Origin: an uncultured Roseivirga sp.
GTDB taxonomy: Bacteria; Bacteroidota; Bacteroidia; Cytophagales; Cyclobacteriaceae
Assembly: GCA_947493005.1 (NCBI GenBank)
Contig: CANLOY010000001.1
Location: forward strand, 496,001 to 560,000
Reading direction: 5' to 3'
Length of the DNA stretch: 64,000 nt
Part shown: one piece after another, positions 50,930 to 60,550 of the stretch
Layout: every line of letters starts with the position of its first letter
Position numbering within the stretch: position 1 is the first letter of the stretch
Notes under the pieces: generated by a model
What the model saw: the letters and a program-made list of their open reading frames with translations, nothing else
Database searches by the model: none
Told to the model about the DNA's origin: nothing
Program-made: the position numbers and the translations under genes

Positions 50930-53359
50930 TTGGAGATAGCAGAAATAGCAGCCTTAGTTGACGCAACTATAATCAGTGAAACATCTGATTCCACAATTCA
51001 GCACCTTTCTATTGACAGTAGATCTGCTAAAAACACTGAAAGTGAACTATTCATTGCATTAAAAGGGCCAAACCATGATGGACACAGATTTATTTATGAT
51101 TTGGCAGAAAAAGGGTGTAAAAACTTCATAGTAGAAGACGACATTAAAAGAATTGAAGGGTGCAATATTTTGAAAGTAGCATCTTCATTGAGAGCTCTAC
51201 AAAAAATATCGGCATACCAAAGAAGTAGATTTGAAGGTACCGTTGTTGGAATTACCGGCAGCAATGGAAAAACAATAGTTAAGGAGTGGCTCTACACAAT
51301 ACTATCTTCAAGGTACAACGTACTCAAAAGCCCAAAAAGTTATAACTCTCAAGTAGGAGTACCCCTTTCTATATGGCCCATTGATAATAAGTATGATGTA
51401 GGTGTTTTTGAAGCTGGTATATCAGCGCCTAACGAAATGGAGTACCTCGAAAGCGTTATTGTTCCAAACATTGGCATATTTACAAATATTGGTACAGCTC
51501 ATGAGGAGTTTTTTGAGTCTGAAGAAGCAAAGGTCAAAGAGAAACTGAAACTGTTCAAAAACTCCCAAGCACTGATTTTCAGGACAGAAAAAAAGAAACT
51601 CAGGGAGTTAATAGAAAAGGACTTTAGCGGTCATAAAATCTGCTGGTCATTTAAAGAAGGCGCTGAATATAAAGTAGAGTTGAACAACTCTGGTCAAATA
51701 ACTATCAATCATAAGGACAATACATTTCAGTTTGAAATAACGTTGAGTGATGATGCTTCTGTTGAAAATATTGTGCACTGTATAATTACCGCACTATATC
51801 TGGGCTTAGATCAGCAAGAGATACAAAGGGGGCTTTTTCAGGTTAGTCCTGTAAAGATGAGACTTGAATTGAAAAAGGGCATCAACAATTGTTATGTAAT
51901 TGATGATAGTTACAACAACGACCTGGTTGGGCTACAAAAGGCTCTGGAGTTTATGGATCAGCAAAAACATATGGTCAATAAAACTCTTGTTCTATCTGAT
52001 TTTGTTCAGAATGACCCTTCAGGTTCTTTTTATGCTGATCTTAACGAACTCTTTGTTCTAAAAGGAATAGATAAACTTATTGGTATTGGAAATGAGTTGT
52101 CTCAGCACAGCCATGCTTTTAAAATGTCCTGTTCATTTTATCCTGACACTAAAAGCTTTCTGGCCTCTGATGAAATCAGGCAATTTCATAATGAACTGAT
52201 TCTAATAAAAGGTGCACGAAGGTTTAAACTAGAAGATGTCTCAAAATCCCTGGCAGAAAAAGCACATAAAACGGTACTGGAAATTAACCTTGATGCTATT
52301 ACCCATAACCTGAACTTTTACAGATCGACACTGAAGCCGAACACCAAATTAATGGTTGTTGTAAAGGCTCTAGCTTATGGTGCAGGGAGTGCCGAGATTA
52401 GCAAAATGCTTGAGTTTCATAAGGTGGACTACCTAGCAGTTGCTTATGCTGACGAAGGAGTATCTCTCAGAAAAAATGGCATCACTCTCCCAATAATGGT
52501 TATGAACCCCTCAGGTGATGACATTTTAAACCTTATTGAGTACAATCTAGAACCTGAGATTTATAGTCTTTCACAGCTAAAACAATTCCTGAGCATCTAT
52601 AAGCTTACAGGTACTACTTTACATGCACACTTCATTCTAAATACCGGAATGAATCGACTAGGGTTTAATACGGAAGATATCGGAGAACTATGTTCTTTTA
52701 TCAGTACCGAAAACAACCTTAAGATCAGAAGCATTTTTTCACACCTTGCTGCATCTGAAGAAGAGAAAGAGGAAGACTTCACAAAATCACAGGCTCTCCT
52801 CTTCAGAGAGCTTGCATCAAGAATTGAGGCAGTCCTGACCTACAAACCGATCAGACACATTCTGAATTCCGGTGGCATTATAAGGCATAATGAATTTCAA
52901 GAGGATATGGTAAGGCTAGGCATTGGTCTACATGGCGTTGAGGTGAGTGACTTAAAATCAGAGAAGTTAATGAAGCCTGCTACTCTAAAAACCGTTATCT
53001 CACAAATTAGAACTGTGAAAGCAGGGGAAACTATTGGATACGGAAGAAAAGGCCATGCAGAAGCTGATATAAAAATTGCCACAATAGCAATTGGTTATGC
53101 TGATGGCTACTTGAGATACTTTGGTAATGGGAAAGCCTACGTAACAATCAATGGGTTTAAAGTACCTACCATAGGCAACATATGCATGGATATGAGTATG
53201 GTGGATGTAACTGGCCTAGATGTTAATGTGGGTGATGAGGTAGTGGTTTTTGGAAACGACCCCTCTATAAATCAATTGGCTAGCTGGGCCGACACTATTC
53301 CTTATGAAATACTTACAAATGTCAGCAATAGAGTGAATCGGGTATTCTATACTGAGTGA
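50930..53359 (+). CDS. bifunctional MurF ligase - alanine racemase
   Basis: Two cell-wall enzymes are fused in 809 residues, as is usual in Bacteroidetes. Residues 1-440 are UDP-MurNAc-tripeptide:D-Ala-D-Ala ligase (MurF) with ATP loop GITGSNGKT near residue 106 and DDSYNNDLVGL. Residues about 445-809 are alanine racemase with PLP Lys479 in VVVKALAYGAG, and AIGYADGYLRYFGNG near residue 720 containing the second catalytic Tyr. The racemase supplies D-Ala and the ligase consumes D-Ala-D-Ala. Translation starts at a TTG 10 bases after csaA. Confidence 0.95.
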   Translation: MEIAEIAALVDATIISETSDSTIQHLSIDSRSAKNTESELFIALKGPNHDGHRFIYDLAEKGCKNFIVEDDIKRIEGCNILKVASSLRALQKISAYQRSRFEGTVVGITGSNGKTIVKEWLYTILSSRYNVLKSPKSYNSQVGVPLSIWPIDNKYDVGVFEAGISAPNEMEYLESVIVPNIGIFTNIGTAHEEFFESEEAKVKEKLKLFKNSQALIFRTEKKKLRELIEKDFSGHKICWSFKEGAEYKVELNNSGQITINHKDNTFQFEITLSDDASVENIVHCIITALYLGLDQQEIQRGLFQVSPVKMRLELKKGINNCYVIDDSYNNDLVGLQKALEFMDQQKHMVNKTLVLSDFVQNDPSGSFYADLNELFVLKGIDKLIGIGNELSQHSHAFKMSCSFYPDTKSFLASDEIRQFHNELILIKGARRFKLEDVSKSLAEKAHKTVLEINLDAITHNLNFYRSTLKPNTKLMVVVKALAYGAGSAEISKMLEFHKVDYLAVAYADEGVSLRKNGITLPIMVMNPSGDDILNLIEYNLEPEIYSLSQLKQFLSIYKLTGTTLHAHFILNTGMNRLGFNTEDIGELCSFISTENNLKIRSIFSHLAASEEEKEEDFTKSQALLFRELASRIEAVLTYKPIRHILNSGGIIRHNEFQEDMVRLGIGLHGVEVSDLKSEKLMKPATLKTVISQIRTVKAGETIGYGRKGHAEADIKIATIAIGYADGYLRYFGNGKAYVTINGFKVPTIGNICMDMSMVDVTGLDVNVGDEVVVFGNDPSINQLASWADTIPYEILTNVSNRVNRVFYTE

Positions 53360-53521
53360 TTAGCCTCCACACCCGATATTTCGTTTCAATGAAATGTTCT
53401 TGGGTAACCCACCGAAATCAAACTCCTCATTTTCAACAACTTCTGTGTTTTTCAAAGATTGAGATTCGAGATTGTCTTGTTTTTCGTTATTTGGAATTGC
53501 CTTCTTTTTCTTTTTAGACAT
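53360..53521 (-). CDS. 53-residue Glu-rich peptide ending in CGG, divergent from the HTTM gene
   Basis: A clean minus-strand frame runs from the ATG at 53519-53521 to a TAA at 53360-53362, directly abutting the murF-alr stop. The product begins MSKKKKKAIPNNEK, has Glu residues at 13, 19, 27, 30, 32 and 33 (VVENEEFDFGG), and ends KRNIGCGG. It is too small for common gene callers and has no signal peptide or membrane helix. The basic N-terminus, acidic centre and a C-terminal Cys-Gly-Gly look like a modified peptide or leader-type precursor. It is divergent from a gamma-carboxylase-like protein with 46 bases between start codons. Function is unknown; coding status is likely but unproven. Confidence 0.6.
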   Translation of the reverse strand: MSKKKKKAIPNNEKQDNLESQSLKNTEVVENEEFDFGGLPKNISLKRNIGCGG

Positions 53522-53567
53522 ACTGATATAACCTTATTTTTGATAAATTGATTCAATTACACAACAC

Positions 53568-54896
53568 TTGAACTGGTTAAGAAAGCAATTTCAACCCGTA
53601 GATAATGCTCCGTTGATTCTCTTTAGAATCATATTTGGGTTGTTAATTTTTGCGGAGAGTTTTGGTGCCATCCTCACCGGTTGGGTAAGAGAAGTTCTCA
53701 TAGAACCCGAATTTACATTTACACTTATTGGCTTTGATTGGCTTCAACCACCAGATGGATATGCCATGTATGTGTACTTTTCTTTAATGGCCGTATCGGG
53801 GTTAATGGTTATGCTGGGTTTTTACTATCGTATTGGAATGGCCTCCTTTACGTTATTATGGACCATGGTGTATTGGATGCAGAAATCGGCATACAATAAT
53901 CATTACTATTTTCTGATATTGCTTTGCCTGTTTATGTTGGTACTCCCAGCACATGCTTATGCATCTTTTGATTCTAAACGCTGGAACTCGGTGATTTCTA
54001 CAACCTGTCCCAGGTGGTGTATTAATATTTTTCTGATACAACTCTGGATTGTATATACGTTTGCGGCTATCAATAAATTTTATCCGGGCTGGCTCGATGG
54101 TGAATTTATCCAAATGAACTTTGCTTCAAAGAGCAATTACTGGCTCATAGGTTCAATGCTTCAGGAAAAGTGGTTGCAGCAAATAATAGTCTACGGAGGA
54201 ATTCTTTTTGATGGGCTCATTTTCTACTTCCTTTTATATAGAAAAACACGAATTCCGGCATTTATTATCTCTGTTTTCTTCCATCTGTTCAATTCGGCAG
54301 TCTTTCAGATTGGTATTTTTCCATACCTCATGATAGGCCTGATGGTGTTCTTCTTCGATCCTGAAGCAGTTCGCAAGACTTTCTTTAAAAATAAACCAAT
54401 CGTTAATTATGCCTCTCTTGGTTTACCTGATATCAATTTTGGCAGAATTGCCCTAAGCTTTCTGTTTGTCTGCTATTTTGCCATGCAGCTTTATTTACCG
54501 CTAAGACATCACTTATATAAAGGAGATGTTTTTTATACGGAAGAAGGTCACAGACTTGCCTGGAGAATGATGTTACGCTTTAAGTCGGGAAATATCAAAT
54601 ACTATGTGAAATCAACAGAAATGGATTCCACCTGGACAATCAATCCACGAGATTTTCTTACCTCGAAACAAGCCAGTTCTCTTCCCTCAAAACCAGACAT
54701 GATTTGGCAGTTCGCAAGATACCTTGACAAGAAGTATAAAAAAGAAGGTTTTGGTGATGTTGAGGTAAGGGCAGAAAGTTATACCAGGCTAAATAGAGGA
54801 CCTCTTTATAAACTGGTCGATGATACATTTGACCTTACAAGTGTCAGGTGGCAATCGTTAAAACATGCCGACTGGATATTAATCTCTGACAAATAA
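53568..54896 (+). CDS. HTTM/vitamin K-dependent gamma-carboxylase-like membrane protein
   Basis: The TTG start at 53568 is the first start in the frame. The 442-residue protein has several membrane helices (about 15-35, 65-85, 92-105, 112-130, 147-165, 188-208, 218-260, 285-305) and strong VKGC-family motifs: YNNHYYFLILLCLFMLVLPA, CPRWCINIFLIQLWIVYTFA and EEGHRLAWRMMLR. Lys170 in AAINKFYPGW aligns with the catalytic base Lys of human gamma-carboxylase. The C-terminal 140 residues form the lumenal/periplasmic-type beta domain. Its partner or substrate in bacteria is not known; the divergent Glu-rich peptide is the obvious candidate, by inference. Confidence 0.9.
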   Translation: MNWLRKQFQPVDNAPLILFRIIFGLLIFAESFGAILTGWVREVLIEPEFTFTLIGFDWLQPPDGYAMYVYFSLMAVSGLMVMLGFYYRIGMASFTLLWTMVYWMQKSAYNNHYYFLILLCLFMLVLPAHAYASFDSKRWNSVISTTCPRWCINIFLIQLWIVYTFAAINKFYPGWLDGEFIQMNFASKSNYWLIGSMLQEKWLQQIIVYGGILFDGLIFYFLLYRKTRIPAFIISVFFHLFNSAVFQIGIFPYLMIGLMVFFFDPEAVRKTFFKNKPIVNYASLGLPDINFGRIALSFLFVCYFAMQLYLPLRHHLYKGDVFYTEEGHRLAWRMMLRFKSGNIKYYVKSTEMDSTWTINPRDFLTSKQASSLPSKPDMIWQFARYLDKKYKKEGFGDVEVRAESYTRLNRGPLYKLVDDTFDLTSVRWQSLKHADWILISDK

Positions 54897-54965
54897 CCTT
54901 TAAGGCTTTGTAAAGCCATTATTGGCTACTAAATTGCCGCTCTTTATAATTAATCTAAATAAAGA

Positions 54966-55190
54966 TTGAGAAATCTAACTCATCTTAAAATTAACGAAAG
55001 GGGAACCATCAAAGGGTTTACAGATGAAGTGTTGTCTGTAAAGTTGATGGAAATGGGTTGTTTACCCGGTACAGAGGTTTCTCTTGAACTAATTGCTCCA
55101 TTAGGTGACCCAATAGCCATTTCGGTAGCAGGTTATCAACTCTCTTTGCGAAAACAGGAAGCATCAAGTATTCTGATAGAAGAAGCATAA
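54966..55190 (+). CDS. feoA: ferrous iron transport protein A
   Basis: FeoA is a small SH3-like cytoplasmic protein that assists FeoB. The 74 residues include KLMEMGCLPGTEVSLELIAPLGDP, the FeoA core motif, and the closing YQLSLRKQEASSILIE. It starts with TTG, with GATTGAG context, and ends one base before feoB. Confidence 0.94.
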   Translation: MRNLTHLKINERGTIKGFTDEVLSVKLMEMGCLPGTEVSLELIAPLGDPIAISVAGYQLSLRKQEASSILIEEA

Positions 55191-55191
55191 C

Positions 55192-57306
55192 ATGTCGGTA
55201 AAAGCGAACTTGAGAATAGCACTAGTAGGAAACCCAAACTCTGGCAAAACCACGCTATTTAACCTATTAACTGGCCTCAATCAACGAACCGGCAATTTCC
55301 CAGGGGTTACAGTAGACAAAAAGACCGGTACTTTAAAACTACCTAATGGTCAGCAAGCAGAAGTCGTTGACCTTCCTGGAACCTACAGTATTTACCCAAA
55401 GTCTCTTGATGAGCAAATTGTTCAGGAGGTACTTCTGGATACTGATCATCCTCAACACCCAGATGCAATTGTTGTTGTGGCAGATGCATCAAACCTAAAA
55501 AGGAACTTACTTTTATTCACCCAAATCCGCGACCTTAATATTCCAATTGTATTGGTACTCAATATGATAGATGTTGCTGATCGCAGACAACTCAAAATAG
55601 ACCTTCGTTCTCTCTCTATTGATTTAGGAGTTAAGATAATACCAACTAATTCTCACTCAGGAGCAGGTATTGATACCTTAAAGAGTGCCCTGTGCCTGTC
55701 ACTTGTAAAACCAAAGAAGCCTTTTTATCAGGTTAGGCATCTGGCTGAGAAGACCATTGATGAGGTTAAGTTCGAATTCAACCTTGAAGAGGACTATAGA
55801 GCCTATCAATATGCTCAACAAAATGGTAGACTCAAATTCCTAAGTAGTGAGGACAAGGAAAAGATTGAACGGATAAAGAAAGAAAACAACTTCTATAATG
55901 TGCCTACTCAATCACAGGAAACCATGGGTCGCTATGCCCTTATTTCTAGTATTGTAAATAGGAATGTTAAAAAAACTAACCCAGAAAAAAAGCTTTCAGT
56001 ATCACAGAAGATTGACAAAATAACTACCCATAGGGTTTTTGGTTATTTGATTTTCCTGACCATTCTTATGCTTATTTTCCAAGCCATTTTCGCTTGGGCA
56101 GAAGGACCAATGGACTTTATTGAAGGCTCCATAAGCTCTTTTGGAAACTGGGTAAAAGAAGTTATGCCAGAGGGGGTATTAAACGATCTTATAACTGATG
56201 GTGTAATAGCTGGATTAGCTGGTGTTCTTGTGTTCATACCTCAAATTGCTATTCTCTTTGGGTTTATTTCTCTGCTTGAAGAATCCGGATACATGTCAAG
56301 AGCAGTGTTTCTCATGGACAGACTTATGAGGAACTTTGGGTTGAGTGGCAAAAGTGTAGTTCCTCTGGTATCAGGTATGGCCTGTGCTATTCCTGCAATT
56401 ATGGCAACAAGAAATATTGAGAGTTGGAAAGACAGGCTAATCACCATATTTGTCACCCCATTCATGAGCTGTTCAGCAAGGCTTCCGGTGTATACTTTGC
56501 TAATTGCACTAGTTGTTCCTGAAGAATATGTTTTTGGGATTTTTAATCTTAAAGGTTTAGTACTAACCGGGCTTTATCTGCTTGGCTTCTTTGCGGCTAT
56601 TCTCTCAGCTTGGGTGATGAAGTTTATTTTAAAAGCCAAACATAGGAGCTATTTCATTATGGAATTACCGGGATATAAAATCCCTCAATGGAAAAATGTT
56701 GGGCTAACCATTTATGAAAAGTCTCGAACTTTCGTGTTTGAAGCAGGAAAAGTAATTGTTGCTATTTCAATTATTCTATGGGTACTGGCCTCTTATGGCT
56801 TCGGAGATAAGTTTAATAATGCCGAACAATACGTAAGACAGGAATTACCAGCAGGTGCTTCGGAAGAAGAGTTTCAGATTGCTTTGGGGGCTTATAAACT
56901 TGAACATTCGATGGCAGGATCATTCGGTAAATTCATAGAGCCCACGATAACCCCTCTTGGATACGACTGGAAAATAGGTATTGCCTTAATTACTTCTTTT
57001 GCGGCAAGAGAAGTATTTGTTGGCACTATGTCTACCATCTACAGTATTGGCGCTGAAGATGATGATGAACGTACTATAAAGGAAAAGCTTAGTAAAGAAA
57101 TAAACCCTAAAACCGGAGAGCCTATGTATAGTATGGCTGTTGGATTATCCTTGATGGTGTTTTATGCTTTCGCAATGCAATGCATGAGCACACTGGCTAT
57201 AGTTTACAGGGAAACCAAGGGCTGGAAGTGGCCAATTATTCAAACTGTGTATATGACAGCCGTAGCCTATTTATCGGCATTGGCTACATATAGCTTTTTC
57301 TCTTAA
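55192..57306 (+). CDS. feoB: ferrous iron transporter FeoB
   Basis: FeoB imports Fe2+ across the inner membrane. The 704-residue protein has an N-terminal G domain with GNPNSGKT (about 14-21), DLPGTYS and LNMIDVAD, a helical GDI region, and then about eight to ten transmembrane helices with the two gate motifs: PLVSGMACAIPAIMATR (about 396) and SFAAREVFVGTM (about 600). The length is typical. Its 3' end overlaps the convergent STN-domain gene by four bases. Confidence 0.97.
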   Translation: MSVKANLRIALVGNPNSGKTTLFNLLTGLNQRTGNFPGVTVDKKTGTLKLPNGQQAEVVDLPGTYSIYPKSLDEQIVQEVLLDTDHPQHPDAIVVVADASNLKRNLLLFTQIRDLNIPIVLVLNMIDVADRRQLKIDLRSLSIDLGVKIIPTNSHSGAGIDTLKSALCLSLVKPKKPFYQVRHLAEKTIDEVKFEFNLEEDYRAYQYAQQNGRLKFLSSEDKEKIERIKKENNFYNVPTQSQETMGRYALISSIVNRNVKKTNPEKKLSVSQKIDKITTHRVFGYLIFLTILMLIFQAIFAWAEGPMDFIEGSISSFGNWVKEVMPEGVLNDLITDGVIAGLAGVLVFIPQIAILFGFISLLEESGYMSRAVFLMDRLMRNFGLSGKSVVPLVSGMACAIPAIMATRNIESWKDRLITIFVTPFMSCSARLPVYTLLIALVVPEEYVFGIFNLKGLVLTGLYLLGFFAAILSAWVMKFILKAKHRSYFIMELPGYKIPQWKNVGLTIYEKSRTFVFEAGKVIVAISIILWVLASYGFGDKFNNAEQYVRQELPAGASEEEFQIALGAYKLEHSMAGSFGKFIEPTITPLGYDWKIGIALITSFAAREVFVGTMSTIYSIGAEDDDERTIKEKLSKEINPKTGEPMYSMAVGLSLMVFYAFAMQCMSTLAIVYRETKGWKWPIIQTVYMTAVAYLSALATYSFFS

Positions 57307-58775
57307 TCGGGCTTATAGTTCAGGGGAAGCCAATCAGAGAATGCTCCCCAACTCCACCAACCAGCAAAAAGTACATCTCTTGGATTAACAAACTGACCTG
57401 GAAACACAATTCGTGCATCATAGTTCAGGAAGAAAATAATTGACTTCTGAAATAAATCCACATCTGTAACATCCAGCCCAAAAACCTGATAACTGGATAA
57501 GCTTTGGCTATCCGTTAAAGCTATTGAAGATCGCACCTTTTTATCCGTGTACTTATAGTTTCCGCTCTTTGAAGTACTTCTGTAGAGCTTCTTATAAGCA
57601 CTCTCTTCATATTCTCCACGATACGTCACCTCTATATCCGATTGTGCATGAAGTGTAAAGAGGTACTCTTTATCTGTTGCTTCAATAGTGATGATTTCTT
57701 CTACTGGAGGCGGGTTAAGTGGAGTTGTGTACTCTGAGGTAACAGAATCATATTGGACCAGGTTTATCCCAAATCCCTCTTCTTCCAGATTACCAGAAAT
57801 CATAGAGTTCAGAAAATGCTGAGGAGAACCATTATAAGCACGTTCCCGTGCAGTCTCCCATTTGTTATACCTTCTTCTCGATCGTGTTTGAAGCTCCTTA
57901 AACTTGGCACTTCCAATATTCAGTTTCAGGCCATTCTCGAATCTGAATTCTTCCAATAAATATTCCACCCTAAAGCCAAGTGCTTTATTCACTACAAATA
58001 GAGGTGCATCGGCTGTAACTTTATAGTTATCATAATCATCCAATATTTCAAAATCCAATACTTCAGGGTTGATAATCTTGCACTTTTTAGCATTATCGGA
58101 CCTTCCCAGAAAATCAACCTGAAATCTTTGTAATAGCTCGCGTTCCTCAGTGGTTCTGCGTCTGCGTATTTTGCCAACTACTTGAATACTTTGTAACGCA
58201 ACAGAATCCAGCTCCATTTCAATAATGTACTTTCTATTCTCAACCTCATGTTTGTAGTTAAAGGGAATCACCTTTTGTTTGTAGCCTACATATGAAACAA
58301 TCAGGTTGAAGCCAATATCAGGGATATCGTCAATTTCAAACTCTCCATTCAAGTTGGTAGGAACCCCAAGTGTACTGCGTTCAATGAACACGTTAGCATA
58401 CAACAGTGGTTCTTGCGTGTGCATATCTACTACTCTACCAGAGATCTTTCTTTCGCTATATATCCTTTTGAGTATAAAAACCGTTCCATCCAGCTCTCTG
58501 AAGTATAGCCCCACAGAAGAAAGCACATCTTCAAGTATGGACTTAGCAGGTTTTTGGATATAAGACTTGGAAACCCTGGCTTCGCGAGGAATGATATTTC
58601 CATTATAAGAAAAGTTAATTCCTGCCAGCTTGCTCAGTTGTCTGAAAACGTTGGATATAGAGACGTTATTGAATTGAACAGTAACCTCTTTATTGAGCGC
58701 AGTAGAGTCTGATTCTTGCGCCAGTAGACTTGTATAACCAATCAGTAAAATGGAAATCAGAAATTTCCTGAGCAT
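57303..58775 (-). CDS. STN plus carboxypeptidase-regulatory domain protein without a barrel
   Basis: The 490-residue product has a signal peptide (1-19), an STN (secretin/TonB N-terminal) domain (about 30-103), and a carboxypeptidase-regulatory-like beta sandwich (about 112-200, GRVVDMHTQEPLLYANVFIER). Instead of a TonB plug and barrel it has about 290 residues of unknown alpha/beta sequence rich in Tyr, Arg and Glu. It follows the FecR gene by 12 bases. In normal FecI/FecR systems the receptor has both STN and barrel, so this looks like a signalling-only periplasmic module or a surface receptor of another type. Confidence 0.82.
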   Translation of the reverse strand: MLRKFLISILLIGYTSLLAQESDSTALNKEVTVQFNNVSISNVFRQLSKLAGINFSYNGNIIPREARVSKSYIQKPAKSILEDVLSSVGLYFRELDGTVFILKRIYSERKISGRVVDMHTQEPLLYANVFIERSTLGVPTNLNGEFEIDDIPDIGFNLIVSYVGYKQKVIPFNYKHEVENRKYIIEMELDSVALQSIQVVGKIRRRRTTEERELLQRFQVDFLGRSDNAKKCKIINPEVLDFEILDDYDNYKVTADAPLFVVNKALGFRVEYLLEEFRFENGLKLNIGSAKFKELQTRSRRRYNKWETARERAYNGSPQHFLNSMISGNLEEEGFGINLVQYDSVTSEYTTPLNPPPVEEIITIEATDKEYLFTLHAQSDIEVTYRGEYEESAYKKLYRSTSKSGNYKYTDKKVRSSIALTDSQSLSSYQVFGLDVTDVDLFQKSIIFFLNYDARIVFPGQFVNPRDVLFAGWWSWGAFSDWLPLNYKPD

Positions 58776-58787
58776 GCACCAATTTAA

Positions 58788-59792
58788 TTAGTTACATGGC
58801 TTTCCTTCAATTTTTATCTGATTTTCTTCTCCAAAAGTATACTTGATGTCAGATGCCGGGAATGATATTTGGATTTTATCAAGCACTTGCTTCAACGTAT
58901 GGTTCTCATATTCAGCATTCAAAGGGCATCCTTTCAATGCATCACTAAAGTCAATCTTCACCCAAAATGTTTTCTCCAAATCTTTTGCGACTTGTTCAAA
59001 AGGAGTTTGTTCAAAAATTAATTTACGAGTCCACCAAGCAGCATAGTTTGCATTTTCAACAGTACCACGCTCAAGCTCAGTACCGTCCTCAGAAAGCATT
59101 GCTTTCTCTCCAGCCTTCACTAGCTCCGTTTTAGAGGCTACCACTTTGGAAGAAAATTTCACCTGACCTTCAGAAACATTCAATTCAATTTCTTTACCAG
59201 GATAAGCTGATACATCAAAGCTTGTTCCTAGCACTTCTACCTCGCTCTTTTCTGCTTCAATAATGAAAGGAAGACTTTCATTTCTCACTACATCGAAGTT
59301 TGCACCACCAATTAGGGTAATACTTCTATGATCTGTACCGAAACCTTTTTCATAAGAAACTTTTGAGTTTGCATTTAGCTTGATCACGGATCCATCAGGA
59401 AGGCTGAATTCCTTCATTTCCTGACCTGTAGATAATACACTTAAAGTAGATGAAGTTGACACTTCACTTGAACCAACACCACCAGGTCTTGTAATGAAAT
59501 AACCGGCCGTTAGGACTATTAAAAGCGTTGCTGCTATTTTCAAAAAAGTATAGCGCGGCTTTCTTTCTAATTCAATTACACGGGTTTTAGGACTCGTTTG
59601 ATTAGGCATACGAGTCCATGCCTGATTGGTATCAAATGATACACCATCAGTTTGAGCTGTTTCATGCCACAGGTTGAGGTAGCTCTCAAACTCCTCACTT
59701 AAAACCTCGTTTTCAGCGAGTTGCGACTCAAAATCTGCTCTTTCCTTCTCACTTAACTCATTGGCCAGATATTTGGCCATTAGCTCTTCCAT
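58788..59792 (-). CDS. FecR-family anti-sigma/transducer
   Basis: The 334-residue protein has a cytoplasmic N-terminus with ELMAKYLANELSEKERADFESQ, one transmembrane helix (about 81-100, YTFLKIAATLLIVLTAGYFI), a periplasmic FecR beta domain with DGSVIKLNANSKVSYEKGF and VEVLGTSFDVSAYPG, and a C-terminal STN-like domain with FEQTPFEQVAKDLEKTFWVKI. It passes an outer-membrane signal to the adjacent sigma factor. Spacing to the sigma gene is 50 bases and to the STN gene 12 bases, giving a three-gene unit. Confidence 0.95.
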   Translation of the reverse strand: MEELMAKYLANELSEKERADFESQLAENEVLSEEFESYLNLWHETAQTDGVSFDTNQAWTRMPNQTSPKTRVIELERKPRYTFLKIAATLLIVLTAGYFITRPGGVGSSEVSTSSTLSVLSTGQEMKEFSLPDGSVIKLNANSKVSYEKGFGTDHRSITLIGGANFDVVRNESLPFIIEAEKSEVEVLGTSFDVSAYPGKEIELNVSEGQVKFSSKVVASKTELVKAGEKAMLSEDGTELERGTVENANYAAWWTRKLIFEQTPFEQVAKDLEKTFWVKIDFSDALKGCPLNAEYENHTLKQVLDKIQISFPASDIKYTFGEENQIKIEGKPCN

Positions 59793-59842
59793 CTTCTACT
59801 TTTTTCTATTCACAAAATTAACAACCATCTCTCCCTACACCC

Positions 59843-60415
59843 CTACATCAATGTGATAATCGGCAAAAAAAAGACTAAGTAGTCCTTTAAACTGGTTCTC
59901 AATAGTTTAAGTGCTTTGCCCATGTGCACTTCGACTGTTTTTTTTGAGATACCCAATTCCTCTGCAATTTCATGATATTTCAGACCTTCTTCTCTACTCA
60001 ACCGAAATACTCTTTGGCACTGTGGTGGTAGATCATTTAATGCATCTTTTATTCTTTTCTGAAGTTCAAAATCAGGTTGATGGCTCACAAAGTTCTTTTG
60101 AAGCTCTACTATTCTATCCTGTTTTTTGGCTACATAAGAAGAAACCACTTTTCGATGCTTTATGTAATTCAGTGCGGTATTATAAGCTGCTCTGAAAACA
60201 TAGGACTTAAAACTGATGTCCGACCTGATCAACTCCCTTTTTTCCCAAAGGTTTACAAAAGTGGCCTGAACAATTTCTTCAGTGGTATCACTATCACGGA
60301 TAATCCTAATGACATACCTGCAAGCAGGTTCATAGTAAGTTTTGAATAGTTTTTCAAAAGCTGCATTGTCGCCTTTTGAAAAAGCTTCAAGCAACTCGCT
60401 CTCTTCGATTGCCAC
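59843..60415 (-). CDS. ECF sigma factor (FecI-like)
   Basis: The 190-residue protein has sigma region 2 (about 10-85: NAAFEKLFKTYYEPACRYVI, TEEIVQATFVNLWEKRE, FKSYVFRAAYNTALNYIK) and region 4 (about 123-175: LPPQCQRVFRLSREEGLKYH, GISKKTVEVHMGKALKLLR), in the form seen in Bacteroidetes sigma/FecR pairs. It ends in a hydrophobic tail (LVFFLPIITLM), a common odd feature in this group. It is first in the sigma-FecR-STN unit and divergent from the MutS-like gene. Confidence 0.95.
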   Translation of the reverse strand: MAIEESELLEAFSKGDNAAFEKLFKTYYEPACRYVIRIIRDSDTTEEIVQATFVNLWEKRELIRSDISFKSYVFRAAYNTALNYIKHRKVVSSYVAKKQDRIVELQKNFVSHQPDFELQKRIKDALNDLPPQCQRVFRLSREEGLKYHEIAEELGISKKTVEVHMGKALKLLRTSLKDYLVFFLPIITLM

Positions 60416-60481
60416 AGACTATTTGTTCAGTGAGCACCGAATATATAAAGAATTTCCAAATAGAAAGAATGTACCAAATCA

Positions 60482-60519
60482 CTAGTTTAGCGACCCGTTA
60501 AAATCTATTTGTAAACTAG
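60482..60519. promoter_or_regulatory. inverted repeat between the sigma and MutS-like genes
   Basis: CTAGTTTA (60482-60489) and TAAACTAG (60512-60519) are perfect arms with a 22-base spacer in the 135-base divergent promoter region. It could be a regulator site for either gene. The binding protein is unknown. Confidence 0.4.
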
Positions 60520-60550
60520 CACGTATTCATACTGAAAAACTGAAAGCTCC

